A DNA stretch of 64,000 nucleotides from Mimachlamys varia (lineage: Eukaryota > Mollusca > Bivalvia > Pectinida > Pectinidae), in assembly GCA_947623455.1 (NCBI GenBank), contig OX392536.1, positions 14,255,282-14,319,281 on the forward strand. Reading direction: 5' to 3'. Positions 35,568 to 51,300 of the stretch are shown here, in pieces (positions within the stretch are counted from its first letter, which is position 1; each line of letters begins with the position of its first letter). Position numbers and translations under genes: made by a program. Under the pieces are notes generated by a model. That model did no database searches. It had not been told where the DNA came from and saw only the letters and a program-made list of their open reading frames with translations.

Positions 35568-36392
35568 CTAGAACTGTAAGCCGATGGCTGACTAATACCC
35601 CCCCGCTACCTCTTATTAGAGGTGTCTGACATGTTTTTGAAAAAAACATGATATAGTACAAGTTGTATATAACATGCATTATATAATGTATTATTTTATA
35701 TTACTATGTATCACCGCATATCTAAAAAACAAAAACGAAGAAGGCACCTTTGGTCTTACATACATTACAGTGTAGATTTCATATCAACAATGTGGATGCA
35801 TATGTATGTTTCAACTTGTGAAACTCACTGAATGAATAAAGAAAGGTGATATACATATTAATAAGAAAATTTATGATGCTGATACTCTGCATGCACATCT
35901 ACACATGGTCCCCAACAATACTGCCAAGTTTCATTAAACTCGATCCAGTGGTTTATAGGAAGTTGTCCGGACAACACGTTATTACGGAAACCTGTGTATA
36001 GTGACCTGGTTACCATGGCAACCAAAATTTTGACAAACGAAACTCTGCATGCACATCTACACATGGTCCCCAACAATACTGCCAAGTTTTATTGAAATTG
36101 ATCCAGTAGTTTAGGAGGAGTTGTCCGGACAACATTTTATTATGGAAACCTGTGTATAGTGACCTGGTTACCATGGCAACCACAATTTTGACAAACGAAA
36201 CCCTGCATGCACATCTACACATGGTCCCCAACAATACTGCCAAGTTTTATTGAAATCGATCCAGTAGTTTAGGAGGAGTTGTCCGGACAACATTTTTCTA
36301 CGGACAGACGGACAGACAGACGGACGGACAGACAGACGGACAGACTAGCTGATTCCAGTAGACCCCCCCTAACTTCGTTGCGGGGGGGGGTA
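35568..36392 (+). mobile_element. Inserted 825-bp element with 158-bp modules (copy 1)
   Basis: Array monomers stop at TTTGTTAA and resume at TAATAACATACAGG, with about 825 bp of unrelated sequence between. The left end has TACCCCCCCGC followed by an ACCTCT/AGAGGT hairpin. The right end has CTAGCTGATTC, C7, a loop, then GCGGGGGGGGGTA, inverted to the left end. Inside are about 2.6 modules of 158 bp (starting 35887, 36045, 36203), each with GTTGTCCGGACAAC, and GGTTACCATGGCAACC in the first two. A GGAC/AGAC microsatellite (36301-36345) follows. TAA may be the duplicated target. The plan is pearl-like, with no protein. Confidence 0.82.
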
Positions 36393-39300
36393 TAATAACA
36401 TACAGGAGTGTAAGTAAGTATGTGGTAATGATATACAGGAGTGTAAGTAATATGTGTTAATAACATACAGGAGTGTAAGTAAGTATGTGGTAATGATATA
36501 CAGGAGTGTAAGTAAGTATGTGGTAATGATATACCGGAGTGTAGGTATGTGTTAATGATATACAGGAGTGTAAGTAAGTATGTGGTAATGATATACAGGA
36601 GTGTAAGTATGTGTTAATGATATACAGGAGTGTAAGTATGTGGTAATGATATACAGGAGTGTAAGTATGTGTTAATGACATACAGGAGTGTAAGTAAGTA
36701 TATGGTAAGACATACAGGATTGTAAGTAAGTATGTGGTAATGATATACAGGAGTGTAAGTAAGTATGTGTTAATGACATACAGGAGTGTAAGTAAGTATG
36801 TGGTAATGATATACAGGAGTGTAAGTAAGTATGTGGTAATGATATACAGGAGTGTAAGTATGTGTTAATGATATACAGGAGTGTAAGTAAGTATGTGTTA
36901 ATGACATACAGGAGTGTAAGTAAGTATGTGGTAATGATATACAGGAGTGTAAGTATGTGTTAATGATATACAGGAGTGTAAGTAAGTATATGGTAAGACA
37001 GACAGGAGTGTAAGTAAGTATGTGGTAATGATATACAGGAGTGTAAGTAAGTATGTGTTAATGACATACAGGAGTGTAAGTAAGTATGTGGTAATGATAT
37101 ACAGGAGTGTAAGTAAGTATGTGGTAATGATATACAGGAGTGTAAGTATGTGTTAATGATATACAGGAGTGTAAGTATGTGTTAATGACATACAGGAGTG
37201 TAAGTAAGCATGTGGTAATGATATACAGGAGTGTAAGTATGTGTTAATGATATACAGGAGTGTAAGTAAGTATGTGTTAATGATATACAGGAGTGTAAGT
37301 ATGTATATGGTAAGATATACAGGAGTGTAAGTAAGTATATGGTAAGACAGACAGGATTGTAAGTATGTGTTAATGATATACAGGAGTGTAAGTAAGTATG
37401 TGTTAATGATATACAGAAGTGTAAGTAAGTATATGGTAAGACATACAGGAGTGTAAGTAAGTATGTGTTAATGATATACAGGAGTGTAAGTATGTATGTG
37501 TCAATGACATACAGGAGTGTAAGTAAGTATATGGTAAGACATACAGGAGTGTAAGTAAGTATGTGGTAATGATATACAGGAGTGTAAGTAAGTATGTGTT
37601 AATGACATACAGGAGTGTAAGTAAGTATGTGGTAATGATATACAGGAGTGTAAGTAAGTATGTGGTAATGATATACAGGAGTGTAAGTATGTGTTAATGA
37701 TATACAGGAGTGTAAGTATGTGTTAATGACATACAGGAGTGTAAGTAAGCATGTGGTAATGATATACAGGAGTGTAAGTATGTGTTAATGATATACAGGA
37801 GTGTAAGTAATTATGTGGTAATGATATACAGGAGTGTAAGTAAGTATGTGGTAATGATATACAGGAGTGTAAGTATGTATATGGTAAGATATACAGGAGT
37901 GTAAGTAAGTATGTGTTAATGATATACAAGAGTGTAAGTATGTGTTAATGATATACAGGAGTGTAAGTATGTATGTGTCAATGACAAACAGGAGTGTAAG
38001 TAAGTATGTCTTAATGATATACAGGAGTGTAAGTATGTGTTAATGATATACAGGAGAGTAAGTATGTATATGGTAAGATATACAGGAGTGTAAGTAAGTA
38101 TGTGTTAATGATATACAGGAGTGTCAGTATGTGTTAATGATATACAGGAGTGTAAGTAAGTATGTGGTAATGACAAACAGGAGTGTAAGTAAGTATGTGT
38201 TAATGATATACAGGAGTGTAAGTAAGTATATGGTAAGACATACAGGAGTGTAAGTAAGTATGTGGTAATGATATACAGGAGTGTAAGTATGTGGTAATGA
38301 CATACAGGAGTGTAAGTAAGTATGTGGTAATGATATACAGGAGTGTAAGTATGTGTTAATGATATACAGGAGTGTAAGCATGTGTTAATGATATACAGGA
38401 GTGTAAGTTAGTATGTGGTAATGATATACAGGAGTGTAAGTATGTGGTAATGATATACAGGAGTGTAAGTATGTGTTAATGATATACAGGAGTGTAAGTA
38501 TGTGTTAATGATATACAGGAGTGTAAGTTAGTATGTGTTAATGATATACAGGAGTGTAAGTAAGTATGTGGTAATGATATACAGGAGTGTAAGTATGTGT
38601 TAATGATATACAGGAGTGTAAGTTAGTATGTGGTAATGATATACAGGAGTGTAAGTAAGTATGTGTTAATGATATACAGGAGTGTAAGTAAGTATGTGGT
38701 AATGATATACAAGAGTGTAAGTAAGTAGATGGTAAGACATACAGGAGTGTAAGTAAGTATGTGTTAATGATATACAGGAGTGTAAGTATGTGTTAATGAT
38801 ATACAGGTGTGTAAGTTAGTATGTGGTAATGATATACAGGAGTGTAAGTAAGTATGTGTTAATGATATACAGGAGTGTAAGTAAGTATGTGGTAATGATA
38901 TACAGGAGTGTAAGTAAGTTTGTGGTAATGATATACAGGAGTGTAAGTAAGTATGTGGTAATGATATACCGGAGTGTAGGTATGTGTTAATGATATACAG
39001 GAGTGTAAGTAAGTATGTGGTAATGATATACAGGAGTGTAAGTATGTGTTAATGATATACAGGAGTGTAAGTATGTGGTAATGATATACAGGAGTGTAAG
39101 TATGTGTTAATGACATACAGGAGTGTAAGTAAGTATATGGTAAGACATACAGGATTGTAAGTAAGTATGTGGTAATGATATACAGGAGTGTAAGTAAGTA
39201 TGTGTTAATGACATACAGGAGTGTAAGTTAGTATGTGGTAATGATATACAGGAGTGTAAGTAAGTATGTGGTAATGATATACAGGAGTGTAAGTATGTGT

Positions 39301-42300
39301 TAATGATATACAGGAGTGTAAGTAAGTATGTGTTAATGACATACAGGAGTGTAAGTAAGTATGTGGTAATGATATACAGGAGTGTAAGTATGTGTTAATG
39401 ATATACAGGAGTGTAAGTAAGTATATGGTAAGACAGACAGGAGTGTAAGTAAGTATGTGGTAATGATATACAGGAGTGTAAGTATGTATATGGTAAGATA
39501 TACAGGAGTGTAAGTAAGTATGTGGTAAGACACACAGGAGTGTAAGTATGTGTTAATGATATACAGGAGTGTAAGTAAGTATGTGTTAATGATATACAGG
39601 AGTGTAAGTATGTATATGGTAAGATATACAGGAGTGTAAGTAAGTATATGGTAAGACATACAGGATTGTAAGTATGTGTTAATGATATACAGGAGTGTAA
39701 GTAAGTATGTGTTAATGATATACAGAAGTGTAAGTAAGTATATGGTAAGACATACAGGAGTGTAAGTAAGTATGTGTTAATGATATACAGGAGTGTAAGT
39801 ATGTATGTGTCAATGACATACAGGAGTGTAAGTAAGTATATGGTAAGACATACAGGAGTGTAAGTAAGTATGTGGTAATGATATACAGGAGTGTAAGTAA
39901 GTATGTGTTAATGACATACAGGAGTGTAAGTAAGTATGTGGTAATGATATACAGGAGTGTAAGTAAGTATGTGGTAATGATATACAGGAGTGTAAGTATG
40001 TGTTAATGATATACAGGAGTGTAAGTATGTGTTAATGACATACAGGAGTGTAAGTAAGCATGTGGTAATGATATACAGGAGTGTAAGTATGTGTTAATGA
40101 TATACAGGAGTGTAAGTAATTATGTGGTAATGATATACAGGAGTGTAAGTAAGTATGTGGTAATGATATACAGGAGTGTAAGTATGTATATGGTAAGATA
40201 TACAGGAGTGTAAGTAAGTATGTGGTAAGACATACAGGAGTGTAAGTATGTGTTAATGATATACAGGAGTGTAAGTAAGTATGTGTTAATGATATACAAG
40301 AGTGTAAGTATGTGTTAATGATATACAGGAGTGTAAGTATGTATGTGTCAATGACAAACAGGAGTGTAAGTAAGTATGTCTTAATGATATACAGGAGTGT
40401 AAGTATGTGTTAATGATATACAGGAGAGTAAGTATGTATATGGTAAGATATACAGGAGTGTAAGTAAGTATGTGTTAATGATATACAGGAGTGTCAGTAT
40501 GTGTTAATGATACACAGGAGTGTAAGTAAGTATGTGGTAATGACAAACAGGAGTGTAAGTAAGTATGTGTTAATGATATACAGGAGTGTAAGTAAGTATA
40601 TGGTAAGACATACAGGAGTGTAAGTAAGTATGTGGTAATGATATACAGGAGTGTAAGTATGTGGTAATGACATACAGGAGTGTAAGTAAGTATGTGGTAA
40701 TGATATACAGGAGTGTAAGTATGTGTTAATGATATACAGGAGTGTAAGCATGTGTTAATGATATACAGGAGTGTAAGTTAGTATGTGTTAATGATATACA
40801 GGAGTGTAAGTATGTGGTAATGATATACAGGAGTGTAAGTATGTGTTAATGATATACAGGAGTGTAAGTATGTGTTAATGATATACAGGAGTGTAAGTTA
40901 GTATGTGTTAATGATATACAGGAGTGTAAGTAAGTATGTGGTAATGATATACAGGAGTGTAAGTATGTGTTAATGATATACAGGAGTGTAAGTTAGTATG
41001 TGGTAATGATATACAGGAGTGTAAGTAAGTATGTGTTAATGATATACAGGAGTGTAAGTAAGTATGTGGTAATGATATACAAGAGTGTAAGTAAGTAGAT
41101 GGTAAGACATACAGGATTGTAAGTAAGTATGTGTTAATGATATACAGGAGTGTAAGTATGTGTTAATGATATACAGGTGTGTAAGTTAGTATGTGGTAAT
41201 GATATACAGGAGTGTAAGTAAGTATGTGTTAATGATATACAGGAGTGTAAGTAAGTATGTGGTAATGATATACAGGAGTGTAAGTAAGTTTGTGGTAATG
41301 ATAAACAGGAGTGTAAGTAAGTATGTGGTAATGATATACAGGATTGTATGTAAGTATGTGGTAATGATATACAGGAGTGTAAGTATGTGTTAATGATATA
41401 CAGGAGTGTAAGTTAGTATGTGGTAATGATATACAGGAGTGTAAGTTACTATGTGGTAATGATATACAGGAGTGTAAGTAAGTATGTGTTAATAACATAC
41501 AGGAGTGTAAGTAAGTATGTTGTAATGATATACAGGAGTGTAAGTAAGTATGTGGTAATGATATACAGGAGTGTAGGTATGTGTTAATGATATACAGGAG
41601 TGTAAGTAAGTATTTGGTAAGACATACAGGAGTGTAAGTATGTGTTAATGATATACAGGAGTGTAAGTAAGTATGTGTTAATGATATACAGGAGTGTAAG
41701 TAAGTATGTGTTAATGATATACAGGAGTGTAAGTAAGTATGTGTTAATGATATACAGGAGTGTAAGTATGTATATGGTAAGACATACAGGAGTGTAAGTA
41801 TGTGTTAATGATATACAGGAGTGTAAGTAAGTATGTGTTAATGATATACAGGAGTGTAAGTAAGTATATGGTAAGACATACAGGAGTGTAAGTAAGTATG
41901 TGTTAATGATATACAGGAGTGTAAGTATGTGTTAATGATATACAGGAGTGTAAGTATGTATGTGTCAATGACAAACAGGAGTGTAAGTAAGTATGTGTTA
42001 ATGATATACAGGAGTGTAAGTATGTGTTAATGATATACAGGAGTGTAATTAAGTATGTGGTAATGATATACAGGAGTGTAAGTATGTGTTAATGATATAC
42101 AGGAGTGTAAGTAAGTATATGGTAAGACATACAGGAGTGTAAGTAAGTATGTGGTAATGATATACAGGAGTGTAAGTATGTGGTAATGATATACAGGAGT
42201 GTAAGCATGTGTTAATGATATACAGGAGTGTAAGTTAGTATGTGTTAATGATATACAGGAGTGTAAGTATGTGGTAATGATATACAGGAGTGTAAGTATG

Positions 42301-45300
42301 TGTTAATGATATACAGGAGTGTAAGTATGTGTTAATGATATACAGGAGTGTAAGTTAGTATGTGTTAATGATATACAGGAGTGTAAGTAAGTATGTGTTA
42401 ATGATATACAGGAGTGTAAGTATGTGTTAATGATATACAGGAGTGTAAGTTAGTATGTGGTAATGATATACAGGAGTGTAAGTAAGTATGTGTTAATGAT
42501 ATACAGGAGTGTAAGTAAGTATGTGGTAATAATATACATGAGTGTAAGTAAGTAGATGGTAAGACATACAGGAGTGTAAGTAAGTATGTGTTAATGATAT
42601 ACAGGAGTGTAAGTAAGTGTTAATGATATACAGGTGTGTAAGTTAGTATGTGGTAATGATATACAGGAGTGTAAGTAAGTATGTGTTAATGATATACAGG
42701 AGTGTAAGTAAGTATGTGGTAATGATATACAGGAGTGTAAGTAAGTATGTGGTAATGATAAACAGGAGTGTAAGTAAGTATGTGGTAATGATATACAGGA
42801 TTGTATGTAAGTATGTGGTAATGATATACAGGAGTGTAAGTATGTGTTAATGATATACAGGAGTGTAAGTTAGTATGTGGTAATGATATACAGGAGTGTA
42901 AGTTACTATGTGGTAATGATATACAGGAGTGTAAGTAAGTATGTGTTAATAACATACAGGAGTGTAAGTAAGTATGTGGTAATGATATACAGGAGTGTAA
43001 GTAAGTATGTGGTAATGATATACAGGAGTGTAGGTATGTGTTAATGATATACAGGAGTGTAAGTATGTGTTAATGATATACAGGAGTGTAAGTATGTATG
43101 TGTCAATGACAAACAGGAGTGTAAGTAAGTATGTGTTAATGATATACAGGAGTGTAAGTATGTGTTAATGATATACAGGAGTGTAATTAAGTATGTGGTA
43201 ATGATATACAGGAGTGTAAGTATGTGTTAATGATATACAGGAGTGTAAGTAAGTATATGGTAAGACATACAGGAGTGTAAGTAAGTATGTGGTAATGATA
43301 TACAGGAGTGTAAGTATGTGGTAATGATATACAGGAGTGTAAGCATGTGTTAATGATATACAGGAGTGTAAGTTAGTATGTGTTAATGATATACAGGAGT
43401 GTAAGTATGTGGTAATGATATACAGGAGTGTAAGTATGTGTTAATGATATACAGGAGTGTAAGTATGTGTTAATGATATACAGGAGTGTAAGTTAGTATG
43501 TGTTAATGATATACAGGAGTGTAAGTAAGTATGTGTTAATGATATACAGGAGTGTAAGTATGTGTTAATGATATACAGGAGTGTAAGTTAGTATGTGGTA
43601 ATGATATACAGGAGTGTAAGTAAGTATGTGTTAATGATATACAGGAGTGTAAGTAAGTATGTGGTAATAATATACATGAGTGTAAGTAAGTAGATGGTAA
43701 GACATACAGGAGTGTAAGTAAGTATGTGTTAATGATATACAGGAGTGTAAGTAAGTGTTAATGATATACAGGTGTGTAAGTTAGTATGTGGTAATGATAT
43801 ACAGGAGTGTAAGTAAGTATGTGTTAATGATATACAGGAGTGTAAGTAAGTATGTGGTAATGATATACAGGAGTGTAAGTAAGTATGTGGTAATGATAAA
43901 CAGGAGTGTAAGTAAGTATGTGGTAATGATATACAGGATTGTATGTAAGTATGTGGTAATGATATACAGGAGTGTAAGTATGTGTTAATGATATACAGGA
44001 GTGTAAGTTAGTATGTGGTAATGATATACAGGAGTGTAAGTTACTATGTGGTAATGATATACAGGAGTGTAAGTAAGTATGTGTTAATAACATACAGGAG
44101 TGTAAGTAAGTATGTGGTAATGATATACAGGAGTGTAAGTAAGTATGTGGTAATGATATACAGGAGTGTAGGTATGTGTTAATGATATACAGGAGTGTAA
44201 GTAAGTATGTGGTAAGACATACATGAGTGTAAGTATGTGTTAATGATATACAGGAGTGTAAGTAAGTATGTGTTAATGATATACAGGAGTGTAAGTAAGT
44301 ATGTGTTAATGATATACAGGAGTTTAAGTAAGTATGTGTTAATGATATACAGGAGTGTAAGTATGTATATGGTAAGACATACAGGAGTGTGTGTATGTGT
44401 TAATGATATACAGGAGTGTAAGTAAGTATGTGTTAATGATATACAGGAGTGTAAGTAAGTATATGGTAAGACATACAGGAGTGTAAGTAAGTATGTGTTA
44501 ATGATATACAGGAGTGTAAGTATGTGTTAATGATATACAGGAGTGTAAGTAAGTATGTGTTAATGACATGCAGGAGTGTAAGTAAGTATGTGGTAATGAT
44601 ATACAGGAGTGTAAGTAAGTATGTGGTAATGATATACAGGAGTGTAAGTATGTGTTAATGATATACAGGAGTGTAAGTAAGTATGTGTTAATGACATACA
44701 GGAGTGTAAGTTAGTATGTGGTAATGATATACAGGAGTGTAAGTATGTGTTAATGATATACAGGAGTGTAAGTAAGTATATGGTAAGACATACAGGAGTG
44801 TAAGTAAGTATGTGGTAATGATATACAGGAGTGTAAGTATGTATATGGTAAGATATACAGGAGTGTAAGTAAGTATGTGGTAAGACACACAGGAGTGTAA
44901 GTATGTGTTAATGATATACAGGAGTGTAAGTAAGTATGTGTTAATGATATACAGGAGTGTAAGTATGTATATGGTAAGATATACAGGAGTGTAAGTAAGT
45001 ATATGGTAAGACATACAGGAGTGTAAGTATGTGTTAATGATATACAGGAGTGTAAGTAAGTATGTGTTAATGATATACAGGAGTGTAAGTAAGTATATGG
45101 TAAGACATACAGGAGTGTAAGTAAGTATGTGTTAATGATATACAGGAGTGTAAGTATGTATGTGTCAATGACATACAGGAGTGTAAGTAAGTATATGGTA
45201 AGACATACAGGAGTGTAAGTAAGTATGTGGTAATGATATACAGGAGTGTAAGTAAGTATGTGTTAATGACATACAGGAGTGTAAGTAAGTATGTGGTAAT

Positions 45301-48300
45301 GATATACAGGAGTGTAAGTAAGTATGTGGTAATGATATACAGGAGTGTAAGTATGTGTTAATGATATACAGGAGTGTAAGTATGTGTTAATGACATACAG
45401 GAGTGTAAGTAAGCATGTGGTAATGATATACAGGAGTGTAAGTATGTGTTAATGATATACAGGAGTGTAAGTAATTATGTGGTAATGATATACAGGAGTG
45501 TAAGTAAGTATGTGGTAATGATATACAGGAGTGTAAGTATGTATATGGTAAGATATACAGGAGTGTAAGTAAGTATGTGGTAAGACATACAGGAGTGTAA
45601 GTATGTGTTAATGATATACAGGAGTGTAAGTAAGTATGTGTTAATGATATACAGGAGTGTAAGTATGTGTTAATGATATACAGGAGTGTAAGTATGTATG
45701 TGTCAATGACAAACAGGAGTGTAAGTAAGTATGTGTTAATGATATACAGGAGTGTAAGTATGTGTTAATGATATACAGGAGAGTAAGTATGTATATGGTA
45801 AGATATACAGGAGTGTAAGTAAGTATGTGTTAATGATATACAGGAGTGTAAGTATGTGTTAATGATATACAGGAGTGTAAGTAAGTATGTGGTAATGACA
45901 AACAGGAGTGTAAGTAAGTATGTGTTAATGATATACAGGAGTGTAAGTAAGTATATGGTAAGACATACAGGAGTGTAAGTAAGTATGTGGTAATGATATA
46001 CAGGAGTGTAAGTATGTGGTAATGACATACAGGAGTGTAAGTAAGTATGTGGTAATGATATACAGGAGTGTAAGTATGTGTTAATGATATACAGAAGTGT
46101 AAGCATGTGTTAATGATATACAGGAGTGTAAGTTAGTATGTGTTAATGATATACAGGAGTGTAAGTATGTGGTAATGATATACAGGAGTGTAAGTATGTG
46201 TTAATGATATACAGGAGTGTAAGTATGTGTTAATGATATACAGGAGTGTAAGTTAGTATGTGTTAATGATATACAGGAGTGTAAGTAAGTATGTGATAAT
46301 GATATACAGGAGTGTAAGTAAGTATGTGTTAATGACAAACAGGAGTGTAAGTAAGTATGTGGTAATGATATACAGGAGTGTAAGTAAGTATGTGTTAATG
46401 ATATACAGGCGTGTAAGTAAGTATGTGATAATGATATACAGGAGTGTAAGTAAGTATGTGTTAATGACAAACAGGAGTGTAGGTACAAAAGTATGTGTTA
46501 ATGATATACAGGAGTGTAAGTAAGTATGTGTTAATAACATACAGGAGTGTAAGTAAGTATGTGGTAATGATATACAGGAGTGTAAGTAAGTATGTGGTAA
46601 TGATATACAGGAGTGTAAGTAAGTATGTGGTAATGATATACAGGAGTGTAAGTAAGTATGTGTTAATGATATACAGGAGTGTAAGTAAGTATGTGTTAAT
46701 GACAAACAGGAGTGTAAGTAAGTATGTGTTAATGACAAACAGGAGTGTTGGTACAAAAGTATGTGTTAATGATATACAGGAGTGTAAGTAAGTATGTGTT
46801 AATAACATACAGGAGTGTAAGTAAGTATGTGGTAATGATATACAGGAGTGTAAGTATGTATATGGTAAGATATACAGGAGTGTAAGTAAGTATGTGGTAA
46901 GACACACAGGAGTGTAAGTATGTGTTAATGATATACAGGAGTGTAAGTAAGTATGTGTTAATGATATACAGGAGTGTAAGTATGTATATGGTAAGATATA
47001 CAGGAGTGTAAGTAAGTATATGGTAAGACATACAGGAGTGTAAGTATGTGTTAATGATATACAGGAGTGTAAGTAAGTATGTGTTAATGATATACAGGAG
47101 TGTAAGTAAGTATATGGTAAGACATACAGGAGTGTAAGTAAGTATGTGTTAATGATATACAGGAGTGTAAGTATGTATGTGTCAATGACATACAGGAGTG
47201 TAAGTAAGTATATGGTAAGACATACAGGAGTGTAAGTAAGTATGTGGTAATGATATACAGGAGTGTAAGTAAGTATGTGTTAATGACATACAGGAGTGTA
47301 AGTAAGTATGTGGTAATGATATACAGGAGTGTAAGTAAGTATGTGGTAATGATATACAGGAGTGTAAGTATGTGTTAATGATATACAGGAGTGTAAGTAT
47401 GTGTTAATGACATACAGGAGTGTAAGTAAGCATGTGGTAATGATATACAGGAGTGTAAGTATGTGTTAATGATATACAGGAGTGTAAGTAATTATGTGGT
47501 AATGATATACAGGAGTGTAAGTAAGTATGTGGTAATGATATACAGGAGTGTAAGTATGTATATGGTAAGATATACAGGAGTGTAAGTAAGTATGTGGTAA
47601 GACATACAGGAGTGTAAGTATGTGTTAATGATATACAGGAGTGTAAGTAAGTATGTGTTAATGATATACAGGAGTGTAAGTATGTGTTAATGATATACAG
47701 GAGTGTAAGTATGTATGTGTCAATGACAAACAGGAGTGTAAGTAAGTATGTGTTAATGATATACAGGAGTGTAAGTATGTGTTAATGATATACAGGAGAG
47801 TAAGTATGTATATGGTAAGATATACAGGAGTGTAAGTAAGTATGTGTTAATGATATACAGGAGTGTAAGTATGTGTTAATGATATACAGGAGTGTAAGTA
47901 AGTATGTGGTAATGACAAACAGGAGTGTAAGTAAGTATGTGTTAATGATATACAGGAGTGTAAGTAAGTATATGGTAAGACATACAGGAGTGTAAGTAAG
48001 TATGTGGTAATGATATACAGGAGTGTAAGTATGTGGTAATGACATACAGGAGTGTAAGTAAGTATGTGGTAATGATATACAGAAGTGTAAGTATGTGTTA
48101 ATGATATACAGGAGTGTAAGCATGTGTTAATGATATACAGGAGTGTAAGTTAGTATGTGTTAATGATATACAGGAGTGTAAGTATGTGGTAATGATATAC
48201 AGGAGTGTAAGTATGTGTTAATGATATACAGGAGTGTAAGTATGTGTTAATGATATACAGGAGTGTAAGTTAGTATGTGTTAATGATATACAGGAGTGTA

Positions 48301-51300
48301 AGTAAGTATGTGATAATGATATACAGGAGTGTAAGTAAGTATGTGTTAATGACAAACAGGAGTGTAAGTAAGTATGTGGTAATGATATACAGGAGTGTAA
48401 GTAAGTATGTGTTAATGATATACAGGAGTGTAAGTAAGTATGTGATAATGATATACAGGAGTGTAAGTAAGTATGTGTTAATGACAAACAGGAGTGTAGG
48501 TACAAAAGTATGTGTTAATGATATACAGGAGTGTAAGTAAGTATGTGTTAATAACATACAGGAGTGTAAGTAAGTATGTGGTAATGATATACAGGAGTGT
48601 AAGTAAGTATGTGGTAATGATATACAGGAGTGTAAGTAAGTATGTGGTAATGATATACAGGAGTGTAAGTAAGTATGTGTTAATGATATACAGGAGTGTA
48701 AGTAAGTATGTGTTAATGACAAACAGGAGTGTAAGTAAGTATGTGTTAATGACAAACAGGAGTGTTGGTACAAAAGTATGTGTTAATGATATACAGGAGT
48801 GTAAGTAAGTATGTGTTAATAACATACAGGAGTGTAAGTAAGTATGTGGTAATGATATACAGGAGTGTAAGTAAGTATGTGGTAATGATATACAGGAGTG
48901 TAAGTAAGTATGTGGTAATGATATACAGGAGTGTAAGTAAGTATGTGTTAATGATATACAGGAGTGTAAGTAAGTATGTGTTAATGACAAACAGGAGTGT
49001 AAGTAAGTATGTGGTAATGATATACAGGAGTGTAAGTAAGTATGTGTTAATGATATACAGGAGTGTAAGTAAGTATGTGTTAATGACAAACAGGAGTGTA
49101 AGTAAGTATGTGGTAATGATATACAGGAGTGTAAGTAAGTATGTGTTAATGATATACAGGAGTGTAAGTAAGTATGTGATAATGATATACAGGAGTGTAA
49201 GTAAGTATGTGTTAATGACAAACAGGAGTGTAGGTACAAAAGTATGTGTTAATGATATACAGGAGTGTAAGTAAGTATGTGTTAATGATATACAGGAGTG
49301 TAAGTAAGTATGTGGTAATGATATACAGGAGTGTAAGTAAGTATGTGGTAATGATATACAGGAGTGTAAGGTAATTACTATGTGGTAATGATATACAGGA
49401 GTGTAAGTAAGTATGTGCTAATAACATACAGGAGTGTAAGTAAGTATGTGGTAATGATATACAGGAGTGTAAGTAAGTATGTGGTAATGATATACAGGAG
49501 TGTAACTAAGTATGTGTTAATAACATACAGGAGTGTAAGTAAGTATGTGGTAATGATATACAGGAGTGTAAGTAAGTATGTGGTAATGACATACAGGAGT
49601 GTAAGTTACTATGTGGTAATGACATACAGGAGTGTAAGTTAGTGTGTGTTAATGACAAACAGGAGTGTAAGTAAGTATGTGGTAATGATATACAGGAGTG
49701 TAAGTAAGTATGTGTTAATGATATAAAGGAATGTAAGTAAGTATATGGTAAGACATACAGGAGTGTAAGTAAGTATGTGTTAATAACATACAGGAGTGTA
49801 TAAGTAAGTATGTGTTAATAACATACAGGAGTGTAAGTAAGTATGTGTTAATAACATACAGGAGTGTAAGTAAGTATGTGTTAATGACATACAGGAGTGT
49901 AAGTGAGTATGTGTTAATAACATACAGGAGTGTAAGTAAGTATGTGGTAATGATATACAGGAATGTAAGCAATATGTGTTAATAACATACAGGAGTGTAA
50001 GTAAGTATGTGGTAATGATATACAGGAGTGTAAGTAAGTATGTGGTAATGACATACAGGAGTGTAAGTTAGTGTGTGTTAATGACATACAGGAGTGTAAG
50101 TTAGTATGTGGTAATGATATACAGGAGTGTAAGTAAGTATGTGGTAATGATATACAGGAATGTAGGTATGTGTTAATGATATGCAGGAGTGTAAGTAAGT
50201 ATGTGGTAATGATATACAGGATTGTAAGTATGTGTTGATGATATACAGGAGTGTAAGTATGTGGTAATGATATACAGGAGTGTAAGTATGTGTTAATGAT
50301 ATACAGGAGTGTAAGTATGTGTTAATGACATACAGGAGTGTAAGTAAGTATGTGTTAATGACATACAGGAGTGTAAGTAAGTATGTGTTAATAACATACA
50401 GGAGTGTAAGTAAGTATGTGGTAATGATATACAGGAGTGTAAGTAAGTATGTGTTAATGACATACAGGAGTGTAAGTAAGTATGTGGTAATGATATACAG
50501 GAGTGTAAGTAAGTATGTGGTAATGATATACACGAGTGTAAGTATGTGTTAATGATATACAGGAGTGTAAGTAAGTATGTGGTAATGATATACAGGAGTG
50601 TAAGTATCTGTTAATGACATACAGGAGTGTAAGTAAGTATGTGGTAATGATATACAGGAGTGTAAGTAAGTATGTGTTAATGATATAAAGGAGTGTAAGT
50701 ATGTGTTAATGATATACAGGAGGGTAAGTAAGTATGTGGTAATGATATACAGGAGTGTAAGTAAGCATGTGTTAATTACATACAGGAGTGTAAGTAAGTA
50801 TGTGGTAATGATATACAGGAGTGTAAGTATGTGTTAATGATATACAGGAGTGTTAGTAATTATGTGGTAATGATATACAGGAGTGTAAGTATGTGTTAAT
50901 GATATACAGGAATGTAAGTTAGTATGTGGTAATGATATACAGGGGTGTAAGTATGTGTTAATGATATACAGGAGTGTAAGTATGTATATGGTAAGACATA
51001 CAGGAGTGTAAGTAAGTATGTGTTAATAATATACAGGAGTGTAAGTATGTGTTAATGATATACAGGAGTGTAAGTAAGTATGTGGTAATGATATACAGGA
51101 GTGTAAGTATGTATATGGTAATGATATACAGGAGTGTAAGTAAGTATGTGTTAATGATATAAAGGAATGTAAGTAAGTATATGGTAAGACATACAGGAGT
51201 GTAAGTAAGTATGTGTTAATGATATACAGGAGTGTAAGTAAGTATGTGGTAATGATATACAGGAGTGTAAGTAAGTATGTGTTAATGATATAAAGGAATG

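Noticed and set aside
35858..36243. Frames starting MAVLLGTMCRCACRV in the 825-bp element (also at 53683-54068)
   Set aside because: They are overlapping copies caused by 158-bp modules, with no transposase or other protein signature.
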